Shown here one piece after another: positions 8,891 to 18,714 of a DNA stretch of 64,000 nucleotides. The notes beneath the pieces were generated by a model. It was not told the DNA's origin, did no database searches, and was given only the letters and a program-made list of their open reading frames with translations. Source of the DNA: Deltaproteobacteria bacterium (GTDB lineage: Bacteria; Myxococcota_A; UBA9042; PHBI01; JACKFB01); the NCBI GenBank assembly GCA_020632695.1, contig JACKFB010000013.1, positions 1 through 64,000 on the forward strand, given 5' to 3'. How positions within the stretch are numbered: the stretch's first letter is position 1; each line of letters begins with the position of its first letter. Both the position numbers and the translations under genes were made by a program.

Positions 8891-8918
8891 TTGACCGCGC
8901 CGGGCGCCTTGGTAGGCT
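8891..8918 (+). promoter_or_regulatory. Candidate sigma-70-type promoter for the 8963 operon
   Basis: TTGACC at 8891-8896 and TAGGCT at 8913-8918 are separated by 16 bp. They place a transcription start near 8925, about 40 nt before the TTG start at 8963. The site lies in the 123-bp divergent gap between the molybdopterin enzyme and the lipoprotein operon. Confidence 0.45.
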
Positions 8919-8962
8919 CGGCGCGTCCCCAAGGCGGTGCGTGATCGAACGGGAGGTGGCCC

Positions 8963-9739
8963 TTGCGCCGTGGCGTCCCAGGCTTCGTGCTCCTCTGCGC
9001 GCTCGTGCTCGCGCAGGGCTGCGCGTCGACCTCGAGCGACATCAAGCAGGCGTCGGCCGAGCTGACGGCCACGCTCGGCGCCGTGGACGCGGCGGCGCTG
9101 GAGTTCCAGGCGCTGTACCTGGCCGAGATCCAGCGCACCCGCGCCGATCTGCAGGACGCGTACGTGGCGCGCGCAGTGCGGCTGCGGACCCGCGCGCTCT
9201 CGGGCGAGCTGGACGGCCCCGCCTGGGAGGCGCGCCTCCGTGAGCACGGGCTGCTGGCCGTCGCCGAGGAGATCGAGGCCACCGAGGCCTCGGCGCGGGA
9301 GCTGGTGCGGCGGGTGGCCAAGGTGGAGCTCACCGGCGAGGAGCCGGCCGACGCGGCGCTGGGAGGGCTCTTCGGTGCGCAGGCGGCCGAGCTGCGGAAG
9401 GCGGCGGCGGGGCTGCGGGCGGCCGGGTTGGCGGGACAGGCGGACGCGCTCGAGGCCCGGGCGGCGCGGCTCGAGTCGGAGCGGCCGGAGCTGCTGGCCG
9501 ACTCGCGGGCGCGCAGCTACCTGCTCGGGCTGGTCGAGCTGAACACGATGGCCGCCCGGACGCCGGCGCGGCTGGCCGATCTCCGAGCAGCGGTCGAGTA
9601 CCTGCGGACGGTCCACGAGGTCGTGGACGGCTGGATACAGGCCGACGTGACACCGTCGGGCGCCGCGCTGGGCGAGGTGTTCGCGCGCCGCGCCTCCGAC
9701 GCGGGCTTCACCGCGCCCCGCCTGGGGGGTGGGCGATGA
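8963..9739 (+). CDS. Lipoprotein, first gene of a three-gene operon
   Basis: The 258-residue precursor has an N-terminal signal and a lipobox ending LVLAQGC, with the mature protein starting at Cys. The rest is Ala/Glu/Arg-rich helix, probably coiled coil, without a family I recognise. The TTG at 8963 is preferred because GGGAGG at 8951-8956 precedes it by 6 nt and because it leads directly into the basic n-region (RRGVPGF). Its stop overlaps the next start (ATGA at 9736-9739). A periplasmic role at the inner or outer membrane is inferred from the lipobox only. Confidence 0.7.
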   Translation: MRRGVPGFVLLCALVLAQGCASTSSDIKQASAELTATLGAVDAAALEFQALYLAEIQRTRADLQDAYVARAVRLRTRALSGELDGPAWEARLREHGLLAVAEEIEATEASARELVRRVAKVELTGEEPADAALGGLFGAQAAELRKAAAGLRAAGLAGQADALEARAARLESERPELLADSRARSYLLGLVELNTMAARTPARLADLRAAVEYLRTVHEVVDGWIQADVTPSGAALGEVFARRASDAGFTAPRLGGGR

Positions 9740-10410
9740 TGGGTCGGCTCATGGCGCTGTCCTTGCTGGGCTCCGTCGCCGTGGTCGGCTGCAGCGGTCA
9801 CGTGCGCGAGCTGACCCGGGCGGAGACCGAGGCGCTGAGCTCCGTCGCCGAGCGGCTGGCCGCCAACCGCGCGGCCGTGGCGGCGTCCTTGGAGGGGCTG
9901 GCGAAGCTCTCGGCCGAGGCGCTGAGCGAGCGCGACATGCTCAGCTCGAACGTGGCGAAGGCGCAGCTCCTCGAGTCGATGCGCTCGCCGTGGACCGGCG
10001 GCCAGGGCGAGGACGCGGCCACGCGGCGCGAGGTGGCGCTCTATCATCTCTATGCGCTGGCCGACGCCGAGCGTGAGCTGAGGACGGCGAGGATCCGCGA
10101 GCGCGCCGCGTCGGTGGCGGCGGTCCAGGAGGCCTACGACCGGCTGGCCGCGCTGGTGGCGGACGCGGCCGACGCCGAGGCCTCGATCCTGCGCTACCTG
10201 GAGCGCCCGCGCGGCGCCAGGGTGAGCGAGGCCATCGACGGCCTGCTCTCGGAGGCGCGCGCCTTTCGCCAGCAGCTCGTGCAGAGCGACGACCCCGAGC
10301 TGCAGCGGCTGGCCGAGCAGGTGGCCCGTGGCGAAGACGCCGTCGCCAAGGCGAAGGCGCTCATCGAGCGCAGCATCGAGAAGGCCAAGGGCGGGGGAGA
10401 GCGGCGATGA
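9736..10410 (+). CDS. Lipoprotein, second gene of the operon
   Basis: This encodes a 224-residue lipoprotein beginning MMGRLMALSLLGSVAVVGC, with the lipobox VVGC. The remainder is Ala/Glu/Arg-rich and strongly helical, with long stretches that look like coiled coil (VAERLAANRAAVAASLEGL). Its composition and length resemble the upstream neighbour, so the two may be an old duplication or two halves of one envelope assembly. It overlaps its neighbours by 4 nt on both sides (ATGA at 9736 and at 10407), which indicates coupled translation of three products. The family is not recognised. Confidence 0.7.
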   Translation: MMGRLMALSLLGSVAVVGCSGHVRELTRAETEALSSVAERLAANRAAVAASLEGLAKLSAEALSERDMLSSNVAKAQLLESMRSPWTGGQGEDAATRREVALYHLYALADAERELRTARIRERAASVAAVQEAYDRLAALVADAADAEASILRYLERPRGARVSEAIDGLLSEARAFRQQLVQSDDPELQRLAEQVARGEDAVAKAKALIERSIEKAKGGGERR

Positions 10411-10946
10411 GCGCGACGAACGAGGGGGATCCCGCCCGGGGGGAGGAGGCGGTCGCGCGCGCGACCAACCGGATCCGGGACGGGATCGTCGAGGCGCGGG
10501 CGCTGCTGGAGGAGCTGCACGCGCTGGCCAGGCTCGGCAAGGACGCTTCCGACGCGCAGCGGGCGGCGCTGGCGGACCTGGCGGGGCGGCTGGACGCCGA
10601 CGCGCGGGAGGCGGCGCGGGCGCGGCGGCAGGCGGAGATCGAGCGGCTCGACGAGATCATCGCTTCCTACGACGCGGCGCTGGCCGTGGACGGGCTGCCG
10701 ACGGAGGTGCGCGACGCGGTGTTCGGCGAGCGGACGGTCGCGCGGGCAAAGCGGACGCGGCTCTGGGGCGAGGCGGCGACGGACTTCGGCGGGGTGCTGA
10801 CCCGGGCCGAGGTCGAGCGCCTCGAGACGCTGAGCGCCGAGGTGCGCGAGGCGACGCGGCGCAGGGCGAGGGCGGCGTCGCTGCTGCGGGTGGCGACGCG
10901 CATCGTCGACGTGGCGCTGGGCGTGGTCTTCAAGCTGGCGACGTGA
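10407..10946 (+). CDS. Coiled-coil protein, third gene of the operon
   Basis: The 179-residue protein is almost wholly predicted helix, rich in Ala, Glu and Arg, with heptad-like stretches (EARALLEELHALARLGK). It ends in a short hydrophobic segment (VDVALGVVFKLAT) that might associate with a membrane. Unlike the two upstream products it has no signal peptide or lipobox, so it probably stays cytoplasmic unless that C-terminal segment anchors it. It starts inside the stop of the previous gene (ATGA at 10407-10410). I do not recognise the family. The convergent dioxygenase gene ends 22 bp downstream. Confidence 0.62.
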   Translation: MSATNEGDPARGEEAVARATNRIRDGIVEARALLEELHALARLGKDASDAQRAALADLAGRLDADAREAARARRQAEIERLDEIIASYDAALAVDGLPTEVRDAVFGERTVARAKRTRLWGEAATDFGGVLTRAEVERLETLSAEVREATRRRARAASLLRVATRIVDVALGVVFKLAT

Positions 10947-10968
10947 CGGACCGGCCGAGGGCGCGGCG

Positions 10969-12090
10969 TCAGCTCTCGTCGTGGGCCATGCGCCAGGCGC
11001 TGTCGAAGGCGTCGCGGTCGGCGTAGCAGCCCTGCAGCAGGCGGCGGCCGGTCTGCCCGTCGAAGGCCTCGCGCCCGTGGAGGATGCGCTCGTTGTCGAA
11101 GACGACGAGATCGCCCGGCTCCAGGCGGAAGACCAGCCGCAGCGCCGGGTCGCGGGTGAGCGCGTCGAGGCGGCGGAACGCGGCGTAGAAGGCGTCGAGG
11201 CGCTCGGGGGCGAGCCGCAGCGGCTCCATCGAGCGGTCGTTGAAGTGGATGGCCACCAGGGTCCCGGCGGCGTCGAGGCGCAGCATGGGGTGCTCGCGGC
11301 GCAGGTCGCAGGTGGCGTCCCGGTAGCGGAAGGGCACCGGCGTGGTCCGGAGCACCTCGAGGGCGTCGGGGGCCTCGGCGCGCAGGCGCTCGGCCAGGGT
11401 GACGCCGTCGACCATGACCGAGTCGCCGCCGCGGGCGCTGGACTCCAGGCAGTGGAGGAGCTGCACGCCCGGCACCGGGTCGCGGTAGGGGTTGTCGGTG
11501 TGCAGCGCCAGCGCGACGTCGGTGTAGGCGAGGTGGGTGGCGTCGGGGACGGAGGCGACGTCGAAGATGCGGCCGTAGTTGGTGGCGCGGACGTGGCCGA
11601 AGCGCTCGGCGGTGCGGGCGACCTCGCCGCGCTCGTGGGGGACGCCGCGCAGGCGCACCAGGCCGAGGGCGGCGAAGGCGTCGAGGAAGGCGAGGCGGCC
11701 GGCGGGCGTGTCGAGGGTGGCGTGGTCGAGGTCGGGCATGCGCCGGGCGAGGGTGGCGTCCCAGCCGGTGCGCGGCGGGGACACGGGCGCGGCCGAGGTG
11801 TGGGCGCGCAGCCAGGCGGCGGGGTAGACGCTCTCGTGGGGGCCGTGGGCGTCGGGGGACCAGGTGACGGCGAGGGCGCCGGCGGCGTCGACCGCGACGG
11901 AGAGGGGGCGGACGTCGGGGGGGATGTCGGCGATCTCCACGAGGCGCTGGCGGGTCTTCGGGTGGCGGCAGCGCGCGCAGGCGCAGGCGTCGCGCAGCCA
12001 GAAGGCGTGGAGCTGCAGCTCGGGGCCGTCGTCGAGGCGGACGCGGACGGCGCGGTCGCCTGCGGAGGCGGAGGTCACGCGCGGGTTCAC
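10969..12090 (-). CDS. Gamma-butyrobetaine dioxygenase-like Fe(II)/2-oxoglutarate enzyme
   Basis: The 373-residue protein has the two-domain layout of the gamma-butyrobetaine/trimethyllysine hydroxylase family. An N-terminal DUF971-like domain has a Cys/His zinc site (FWLRDACACARCRHP). A TauD/TfdA dioxygenase domain has the iron-binding HTD (ALHTDNPYRDP) and a distal His in NERILHGREAF. Family members hydroxylate quaternary-amine acids, as in carnitine synthesis; a relative acts on trimethylaminoethylphosphonate. The substrate here is unproven. The GTG start at 12090 overlaps the stop of the upstream DUF5690 gene (GTGA), so the pair is coupled. No carnitine or phosphonate genes are nearby. 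Confidence 0.82.
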   Translation of the reverse strand: MNPRVTSASAGDRAVRVRLDDGPELQLHAFWLRDACACARCRHPKTRQRLVEIADIPPDVRPLSVAVDAAGALAVTWSPDAHGPHESVYPAAWLRAHTSAAPVSPPRTGWDATLARRMPDLDHATLDTPAGRLAFLDAFAALGLVRLRGVPHERGEVARTAERFGHVRATNYGRIFDVASVPDATHLAYTDVALALHTDNPYRDPVPGVQLLHCLESSARGGDSVMVDGVTLAERLRAEAPDALEVLRTTPVPFRYRDATCDLRREHPMLRLDAAGTLVAIHFNDRSMEPLRLAPERLDAFYAAFRRLDALTRDPALRLVFRLEPGDLVVFDNERILHGREAFDGQTGRRLLQGCYADRDAFDSAWRMAHDES

Positions 12091-13445
12091 GGGGACTCCT
12101 CCGGCGAGACCGCGCCGACCGCGAGCAGGTCCACCGAGAGGTCGGGGGCGCGCTCGGGCGCGAGGCGGCGGTAGAAGTAGCCGATGGCCAGCACGAAGCA
12201 GACCGTGCAGAGGATCGACGTGGCGTAGCTGAAGGTCACGAAGAACTCGAGCCAGGACAGCTCCGCCTGGCCGAAGGTCTTGAAGAGCAGGATCGCGACG
12301 CTGCCCAGGTAGCCGAAGGCGTCGGCGAAGTAGATGAGGAAGCCGGCGTTGGCGACCTCGCCCAGGGCCGCGATGAGGCGGTCGAAGAGCACGCAGCCGT
12401 AGGGCACGTAGCCCAGGTAGAGGCCGGTCCCGACCAGGGTCATCCAGGTGAGCGGCGAGATGAGGTGGGTCTGGAAGGCCCAGGTGCTGGCGCCGATGAG
12501 CACGGAGCCGCCGAGCATGATGACCTGGACGGCGAGCAGGGCCGCGCGGTTGCGGCGGATGGCCATGATGGTGGCCAGGGCGACCAGGACGGCGAAGGCG
12601 ACGATGATCTCGGTCTGGGTGTAGACGGCGGCCTGCTCGCCGGCGCCCATGGCGTCCCAGAGCTCGCGGCTGAAGTTGTCGCGGAAGTCGCGATAGGCGG
12701 TCAGCGCCATGTAGAGGACGGTGAGGAAGATGAGGCCGGGCGCGTGGGCGCGGACGAAGCGGTTGCGGGCGACGCGGCCCATGGGCTCGCGGCGGGTGCG
12801 CAGGGCCTCGTCGGCGACGGTGGGCGGCGGCACCAGGCTGAGCATGCGGACGAAGAGCAGCATCGGCAGCACGAAGATGGCGCCGGTGACGAAGGGCATC
12901 CACATCTCGCTGACGCCCTGGGCCATCACCCAGATGCCGACGGACTTCGTCGCGCCCGAGGCGACGATGAAGCTGGCGGAGAGCCCGGCGCCGAGGACCT
13001 CGGAGACGCGGCGCCCCTCGAGGAAGCCGAAGACCAGCCCCCAGACCAGGCCGAGGGGGAGCCCGTTGACGAAGAGCCAGAACGCGTTCCAGGGAGCGGG
13101 GGTGGTCGCGAAGAGCGCCAGCGCGCCCTCGGCCACGCCGATGCAGGCCAGGATGGCCAGGCCGCGGCCGCGGCGGGTCATCTCCGAGATCACCTTGATG
13201 CCCACGAACTTCGACAGGCAGTAGCCGATGACCTGCGCGATGATGAACAGCACCTTGGTGTCCATCGGCGGCAGGCCGGGCAGCTCGGTGCGCCCCTCGT
13301 AGGTGGCGACGGCGAAGGGCTTCCGGAACGCGTACATGCAGAAGTACACGGAGAAGGCCGCGACGACCGTGTAGCTGGTGAACGCCGCCGCCGAGGCGCG
13401 GTCCAGCCAGCGGGTGACCGGGTGTGTGTGTTCCTCGCCCGCCAC
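12087..13445 (-). CDS. DUF5690-family multi-pass membrane protein (MFS-like)
   Basis: The 452-residue protein has about 12 hydrophobic segments. Its N-terminal signature, CMYAFRKPFAVATYEG, followed by LFIIAQVIGYCLSKFVGIK, is typical of DUF5690 proteins, a little-studied group related to major facilitator transporters. Charged loops such as EMTRRGRG fit the MFS loop 2-3 pattern. The start is the GTG at 13445, with GGGAGG about 10 nt upstream; the next in-frame codons would shorten the n-terminal tail. Its stop overlaps the start of the dioxygenase gene. By context it may import the substrate of that enzyme; this is inference. Confidence 0.78.
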   Translation of the reverse strand: MAGEEHTHPVTRWLDRASAAAFTSYTVVAAFSVYFCMYAFRKPFAVATYEGRTELPGLPPMDTKVLFIIAQVIGYCLSKFVGIKVISEMTRRGRGLAILACIGVAEGALALFATTPAPWNAFWLFVNGLPLGLVWGLVFGFLEGRRVSEVLGAGLSASFIVASGATKSVGIWVMAQGVSEMWMPFVTGAIFVLPMLLFVRMLSLVPPPTVADEALRTRREPMGRVARNRFVRAHAPGLIFLTVLYMALTAYRDFRDNFSRELWDAMGAGEQAAVYTQTEIIVAFAVLVALATIMAIRRNRAALLAVQVIMLGGSVLIGASTWAFQTHLISPLTWMTLVGTGLYLGYVPYGCVLFDRLIAALGEVANAGFLIYFADAFGYLGSVAILLFKTFGQAELSWLEFFVTFSYATSILCTVCFVLAIGYFYRRLAPERAPDLSVDLLAVGAVSPEESP

Positions 13446-13634
13446 TGCCAGGTCCCTCCCGCGGCGCCCGTTCGCGAGGCACTATGGCACAGTCGGCGCG
13501 GCCGCGGGGTGACGGCCGCGTGCAGGCGTTGAAACATCGCGGCGACGGGGGCGTGCCGGGCGGGGTGCCGGTTGACCATCCCCAGGCGCCCGCGGCCGTG
13601 GTAGAGAGCGGCCCTGGACCGGAGGCGAGCTGTC

Positions 13635-15320
<1,686 letters not shown>

Positions 15321-15418
15321 CGGCCGTGCCGCGTGCGGGACAAAACCATCGGGACTCTGGTACGTCTTGGCTACACCGCAACTCCTCGGCGGCCCGCCCC
15401 TTCACGCCGCGAGCGCCC

Positions 15419-17248
15419 ATGATTCGTCGCTTCCTCCCCTTCCTGGTCGTCCTGCTCACGCTGACGCTGCTCGGCTTCGGGTGCGCCACGACGCGCACGA
15501 CCGACACGGAGACGCCGGGGCCCGACGCCAGCAGCGGGACGGTCGAGACGCCGCCCCCTGACCTCGGCGCCGCGGAGGGTGCGCCCGACCCCGGTGACCT
15601 CGTGATCGGCTCGGGCAAGTCCGGCTCCGGAGGCGTCGGACGCGGCACCGGCACCGGCACCGGAGTCGGCGAGGTCGGCGGCCTGGGCGGCGCGCCTCGG
15701 AAGTCGAAGTACGCCGGTCGCAAGACGCGCGGGGGTGGCACGGCCGCCGGCGGCGCGGCCGAGGGGACCCGAGCGCCGGTCGCGACGACCCGCCCCAAGC
15801 CGGTCGACACGGCCGGCCACGTCGCGGCAGGCGCGCCGGGCGATGCGGCCGGGAGCGCACCGGGCCAGGTCCCCGGCGGCGTGGACTCCCCGCCCGTGGG
15901 GGCCGACCCCACCGAGGCCAGCGGTGCCGGCGCCGGAGAGCCCGCGGGCGCGGAGCCTGCGAACGCCCAGCAGCCTCCGCCTGCCGAGGTCCCGGGTCTC
16001 TTCGACGCGCCCGCCGAGAAGCCCGACCAGAAGAAGGTCTACCCGCGCAGCACCGAGCCCGTATCGGTCCCCGTCTACTACGGCACCGACCGCGCCCCCG
16101 TCGTCGCCGCCGACGCCCTGTCCGCCGCCCAGCGCGCGCTCGGCTGGACCGCCCTCATCAGCCTGGTGCTGGCCGGCGCCCTGGTCTGGCGCGCGCGGCG
16201 CCGCGGCACCCGCCGCGCGTGGCTCCTGGCCGGCTTCACCGGCGTGGTGGCCCTGGTGGTCATCGCCAACGCGGCCTTCCCCGTGCTCCGTGGCCAGGCG
16301 CGCACCGAGATCGTCTACGGCGCCGAGCGCGGCGAGCTGGTCACCGGCATCGTCGACGTGACCATCCCGCCCGGACACGTGGTGGGCCAGATCGAGGCGC
16401 CGTCCCTGCTGACCTTCGAGGTCACCGACGACGAGGACCGCCACATCGTCCTGCAGAGCATCGAGCAGCTCCCCGCCGACGACTTCTACGCCGCCCTGCG
16501 CGAGCGCGTCAGCCGCGGCCGCGACCGCTCGGCCTTCGTGTTCGTGCACGGCTACGCCACCACCTTCGAGGAGGCCGCCCAGCGCACCGCGCAAATAGCC
16601 TACGACCTGGACTTCGACGGCGCGCCGATGATGTTCAGCTGGCCGTCGCAGGGCACCAAGATCGGCTACAGCGTCGACGAGGCCAACGCCGAGTGGGCCG
16701 TGGGCCACATGAAGCAGTTCCTCGAGCGCGTCGCCAAGGAGGTGGGCCCTGGCACGGTGCACCTGCTGGCGCACAGCATGGGCAACCGCGTGCTGACCAA
16801 GGCGCTGCAGCTCATGCCGCCGATGCCCGAGGGCACGCCGCGCTTTCGCGAGGTGATGCTGGCAGCGCCCGACATCGACGCCAGCACCTTCAAAGACCAG
16901 ATCGCCCCGGCCATCATGAACTCGGGGGCGCGCGTGACGCTCTACGCCTCGGCCAACGACGAGGCGCTGCTGCTGTCGAAGAAGGTGCACGGCTACCCGC
17001 GCGCAGGCGACGCCGGCGACGGGCTGGTGGTGGTGGCCGGCGTGGACACGGTCGACGCCTCCCGGGTGGAGACCAGCCTCACCGGCCACTCCTACTTCGG
17101 CGACAACCGCACCGTGCTGGACGACATCTTCCGGCTGGTGCGCCTCGGCATGCCGGTGGACCGCCGGCCGGCGCTGGAGGCGCGGGAGCAGAAGGGCCTG
17201 CGCTACTGGGAGTTCGTCCCGCCGCCGGCCGCCGCCCACGCGGACTGA
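15419..17248 (+). CDS. Lipoprotein-anchored DUF900 alpha/beta hydrolase
   Basis: This encodes a 609-residue precursor. Residues 1-22 are a signal with lipobox LLGFGC. Residues 25-210 are a Gly/Ala/Pro-rich linker of low complexity. Two hydrophobic segments follow (WTALISLVLAGALVW and AWLLAGFTGVVALVVIANAAF), separated by the basic RARRRGTRR. The C-terminal 300 residues are a DUF900 esterase-like domain: VPVYYGTDRAP before the membrane segments, AFVFVHGYATTFEEA (oxyanion region), MMFSWPSQG, and the nucleophile elbow LLAHSMGNR. A lipid-anchored N-terminus plus two membrane helices inserted into the enzyme is unusual. The substrate is unknown. There is no clear ribosome site before the ATG at 15419; it was chosen because it starts the signal peptide. 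Confidence 0.83.
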   Translation: MIRRFLPFLVVLLTLTLLGFGCATTRTTDTETPGPDASSGTVETPPPDLGAAEGAPDPGDLVIGSGKSGSGGVGRGTGTGTGVGEVGGLGGAPRKSKYAGRKTRGGGTAAGGAAEGTRAPVATTRPKPVDTAGHVAAGAPGDAAGSAPGQVPGGVDSPPVGADPTEASGAGAGEPAGAEPANAQQPPPAEVPGLFDAPAEKPDQKKVYPRSTEPVSVPVYYGTDRAPVVAADALSAAQRALGWTALISLVLAGALVWRARRRGTRRAWLLAGFTGVVALVVIANAAFPVLRGQARTEIVYGAERGELVTGIVDVTIPPGHVVGQIEAPSLLTFEVTDDEDRHIVLQSIEQLPADDFYAALRERVSRGRDRSAFVFVHGYATTFEEAAQRTAQIAYDLDFDGAPMMFSWPSQGTKIGYSVDEANAEWAVGHMKQFLERVAKEVGPGTVHLLAHSMGNRVLTKALQLMPPMPEGTPRFREVMLAAPDIDASTFKDQIAPAIMNSGARVTLYASANDEALLLSKKVHGYPRAGDAGDGLVVVAGVDTVDASRVETSLTGHSYFGDNRTVLDDIFRLVRLGMPVDRRPALEAREQKGLRYWEFVPPPAAAHAD

Positions 17249-17263
17249 CCGGGCGGCCGGGCC

Positions 17264-17857
17264 TCAGCGCCCGCGGGTGCTCAGGGTGCGCTCGACCATG
17301 GCGTCGAAGAGCTGCTCCAGGCGGGCGCGCAGCTCGGGGCCCTCGAGCACGCCCAGGGCGCGGGCGACGGCCTCGAAGGTGGCCAGGCCGCCCGCCTTCG
17401 GCTCGGCGCGCAGGCGGTAGCGGGTGGGGGCGTCGTCGGGCAGGCGCACCCGCGGCAGCGCGGCCAGGGCCGGCTCGCGCTTGGGGATGCGGCTCGCCTG
17501 GCGCCAGTTGCCGTCGGGGACCACCAGGGTGACCGGGCGCGGGTCGGCGGCGACGAAGGCCGCGTCCAGGAGGACCGCGTCGTCCGCGGGGAAGAGCACC
17601 ACCGCTCGCCGGGCGGGGTCGTCGAGGCCGGCCACCTCGACCGGCGCGTCCAGCTCGCCCCGGACGTGGAACTCGACCCGGTCGATGGCCAGCTCGAGCA
17701 GCCGCGCCGTGGCCGAGGTCTTGGTCACCTCGCGGTGGTGCATCACCACCACGACCCGCGTCGCGATGGCCTGCTGGCTTGCCAGCGCACAGACGCAGAG
17801 GTCGGTGTGCATGCGGCAGCGCTCGCAGCGCTGGGCGCGTTTGGCGCGTCGACCCAT
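17264..17857 (-). CDS. tapT: DTW-domain tRNA-uridine aminocarboxypropyltransferase
   Basis: The 197-residue protein carries an N-terminal zinc site (RCERCRMHTDLCVC), HHREVTKTSATARLL, and the region that defines DTW enzymes, here VVPDGNWRQASRIPKR followed by RYRLRAEPKAGGLATFEAV. The family transfers the 3-amino-3-carboxypropyl group of S-adenosylmethionine to a uridine in tRNA (acp3U). The name-giving D-x-T-W motif reads DGNW here, with Asn for Thr. Length fits bacterial family members. The gene is convergent with the DUF900 hydrolase, leaving 15 bp between stops, and lies downstream of a terminator-like hairpin. Confidence 0.85.
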   Translation of the reverse strand: MGRRAKRAQRCERCRMHTDLCVCALASQQAIATRVVVVMHHREVTKTSATARLLELAIDRVEFHVRGELDAPVEVAGLDDPARRAVVLFPADDAVLLDAAFVAADPRPVTLVVPDGNWRQASRIPKREPALAALPRVRLPDDAPTRYRLRAEPKAGGLATFEAVARALGVLEGPELRARLEQLFDAMVERTLSTRGR

Positions 17858-17889
17858 CTTCCACCCGTGTTCGCCGTGCTGCTGAAACG

Positions 17890-17923
17890 ACGACGCCCGA
17901 GTCCGTGGGGACTCGGGCGTCGT
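17890..17923 (-). terminator. Perfect 15-bp stem hairpin downstream of the lipoprotein gene
   Basis: ACGACGCCCGAGTCC at 17890-17904 is exactly complementary to 17909-17923 with a 4-nt loop. On the minus strand it lies 61 nt after the stop of the lipoprotein gene (17985) and is followed by a short T-containing stretch (CGTTTC). It would insulate the lipoprotein gene from the DTW gene, which starts at 17857. The T tract is weak, so efficiency is uncertain. Confidence 0.75.
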
Positions 17924-17984
17924 GAGAGCGTCGGGCGAGGCGAGCCGGTGACGGCCGGCTCACTCACCCGTGGAGGTCAGCGAC

Positions 17985-18482
17985 CTACCACACGCCCGGG
18001 CACATCATCTCGCCGGACTGCTTCATGGCGTTCACGGACTGCGTGCAGGCGTCGTTGGCGGCCTTCATCGCCGCCTCCTTCGCCGCGCCCTCCATGCCAC
18101 CGAAGTTCCAGCCCGACTTCATGGCCTCGAGGCCCTGCTTGGCGCCGTCCTTGGCGGCCGCGGGGTACTTGTCCGACTCCAGGCACTTCAGCATCTTGTC
18201 GGCGTACTCCTTGCAGGCCTCGGGCAGATCGCTCGCGCCCTCGGCAGGCTTGGCCTCCTCAGCGGCGGCCTCGACCTTCTCCTCGGCCTTCTCGGCAGCG
18301 GCCTCGACCTTCTCCTCGGCCTTCTCGGCGGCGGCCTCGACCTTCTCCTCGGCCGCCTTCTCGGCGGCGGGTGCCGCCTCGCCAGCCTTCGGCGCAGGCT
18401 CGGCGCCAGCCTCGGGCTTCTTCTCGCAGCCCGAGACGACCAGAGCGACAGCAGCGATCAACAGCAGAGAAACCTTGTTCAT
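17985..18482 (-). CDS. Lipoprotein with helical tandem repeat and four-Cys domain
   Basis: This encodes a 165-residue precursor beginning MNKVSLLLIAAVALVVSGC, with the lipobox VSGC. Residues 20-90 are an Ala/Glu/Lys/Pro-rich stalk containing three near-identical units of KAEEKVEAAAE (33 bp each in the DNA). The C-terminal 75 residues form a small domain with four Cys (EACKEYADKMLKC, ANDACTQSV, MMCPGVW) that probably makes two disulfides in the periplasm. The start is fixed by GAGGAG 9 nt before the ATG at 18482. The function is unknown. Similar stalk-plus-Cys lipoproteins are common in this kind of genome. It is followed by the hairpin at 17890-17923. Confidence 0.85.
   Translation of the reverse strand: MNKVSLLLIAAVALVVSGCEKKPEAGAEPAPKAGEAAPAAEKAAEEKVEAAAEKAEEKVEAAAEKAEEKVEAAAEEAKPAEGASDLPEACKEYADKMLKCLESDKYPAAAKDGAKQGLEAMKSGWNFGGMEGAAKEAAMKAANDACTQSVNAMKQSGEMMCPGVW
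18265..18363 (-). repeat. 33-bp in-frame tandem repeat in the lipoprotein stalk
   Basis: Three units start at 18265, 18298 and 18331 (exact 33-bp spacing), each encoding an 11-residue AEEKVEAAAE-type helix turn. The near identity at DNA level suggests recent expansion by slippage or unequal exchange. Confidence 0.8.
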
Positions 18483-18714
18483 GGGTCTGACTCCTCGATC
18501 GGCCGTCCTCACGGCCGGTGTGGCTTTCGCGTGCCGCCACAGTCTGTGACGCCCGCCTACACGATCCCATCCCGCGGCATGGCCCCGGTCCTCGATGGAA
18601 ACCGTGTCAATTCGCGGCGCATTATGAAGCTGAGTCGGGATTCCCGCAAGTCGCTTCGACCGTGGGCCGCGCGCGGTCGCCCGCGCCCCCTCCGGGTTCT
18701 CTCCACTTCCCCGT

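Noticed and set aside
7067..8944. Long plus-strand frame opposite the molybdopterin enzyme
   Set aside because: The minus-strand frame has the Fe-S and MGD motifs; the plus-strand translation is low-complexity and lacks any family signature.
13446..13634. Possible branched-chain leader peptide or riboswitch upstream of ilvD
   Set aside because: No short ORF rich in Ile, Val or Leu codons and no recognisable riboswitch core were found; TTGACC at 13572 is 24 bp from the nearest TAGAGA, too far for a promoter.
18605..18610. TTGACA on the minus strand upstream of the stalked lipoprotein
   Set aside because: There is no -10 hexamer at suitable spacing toward the gene.
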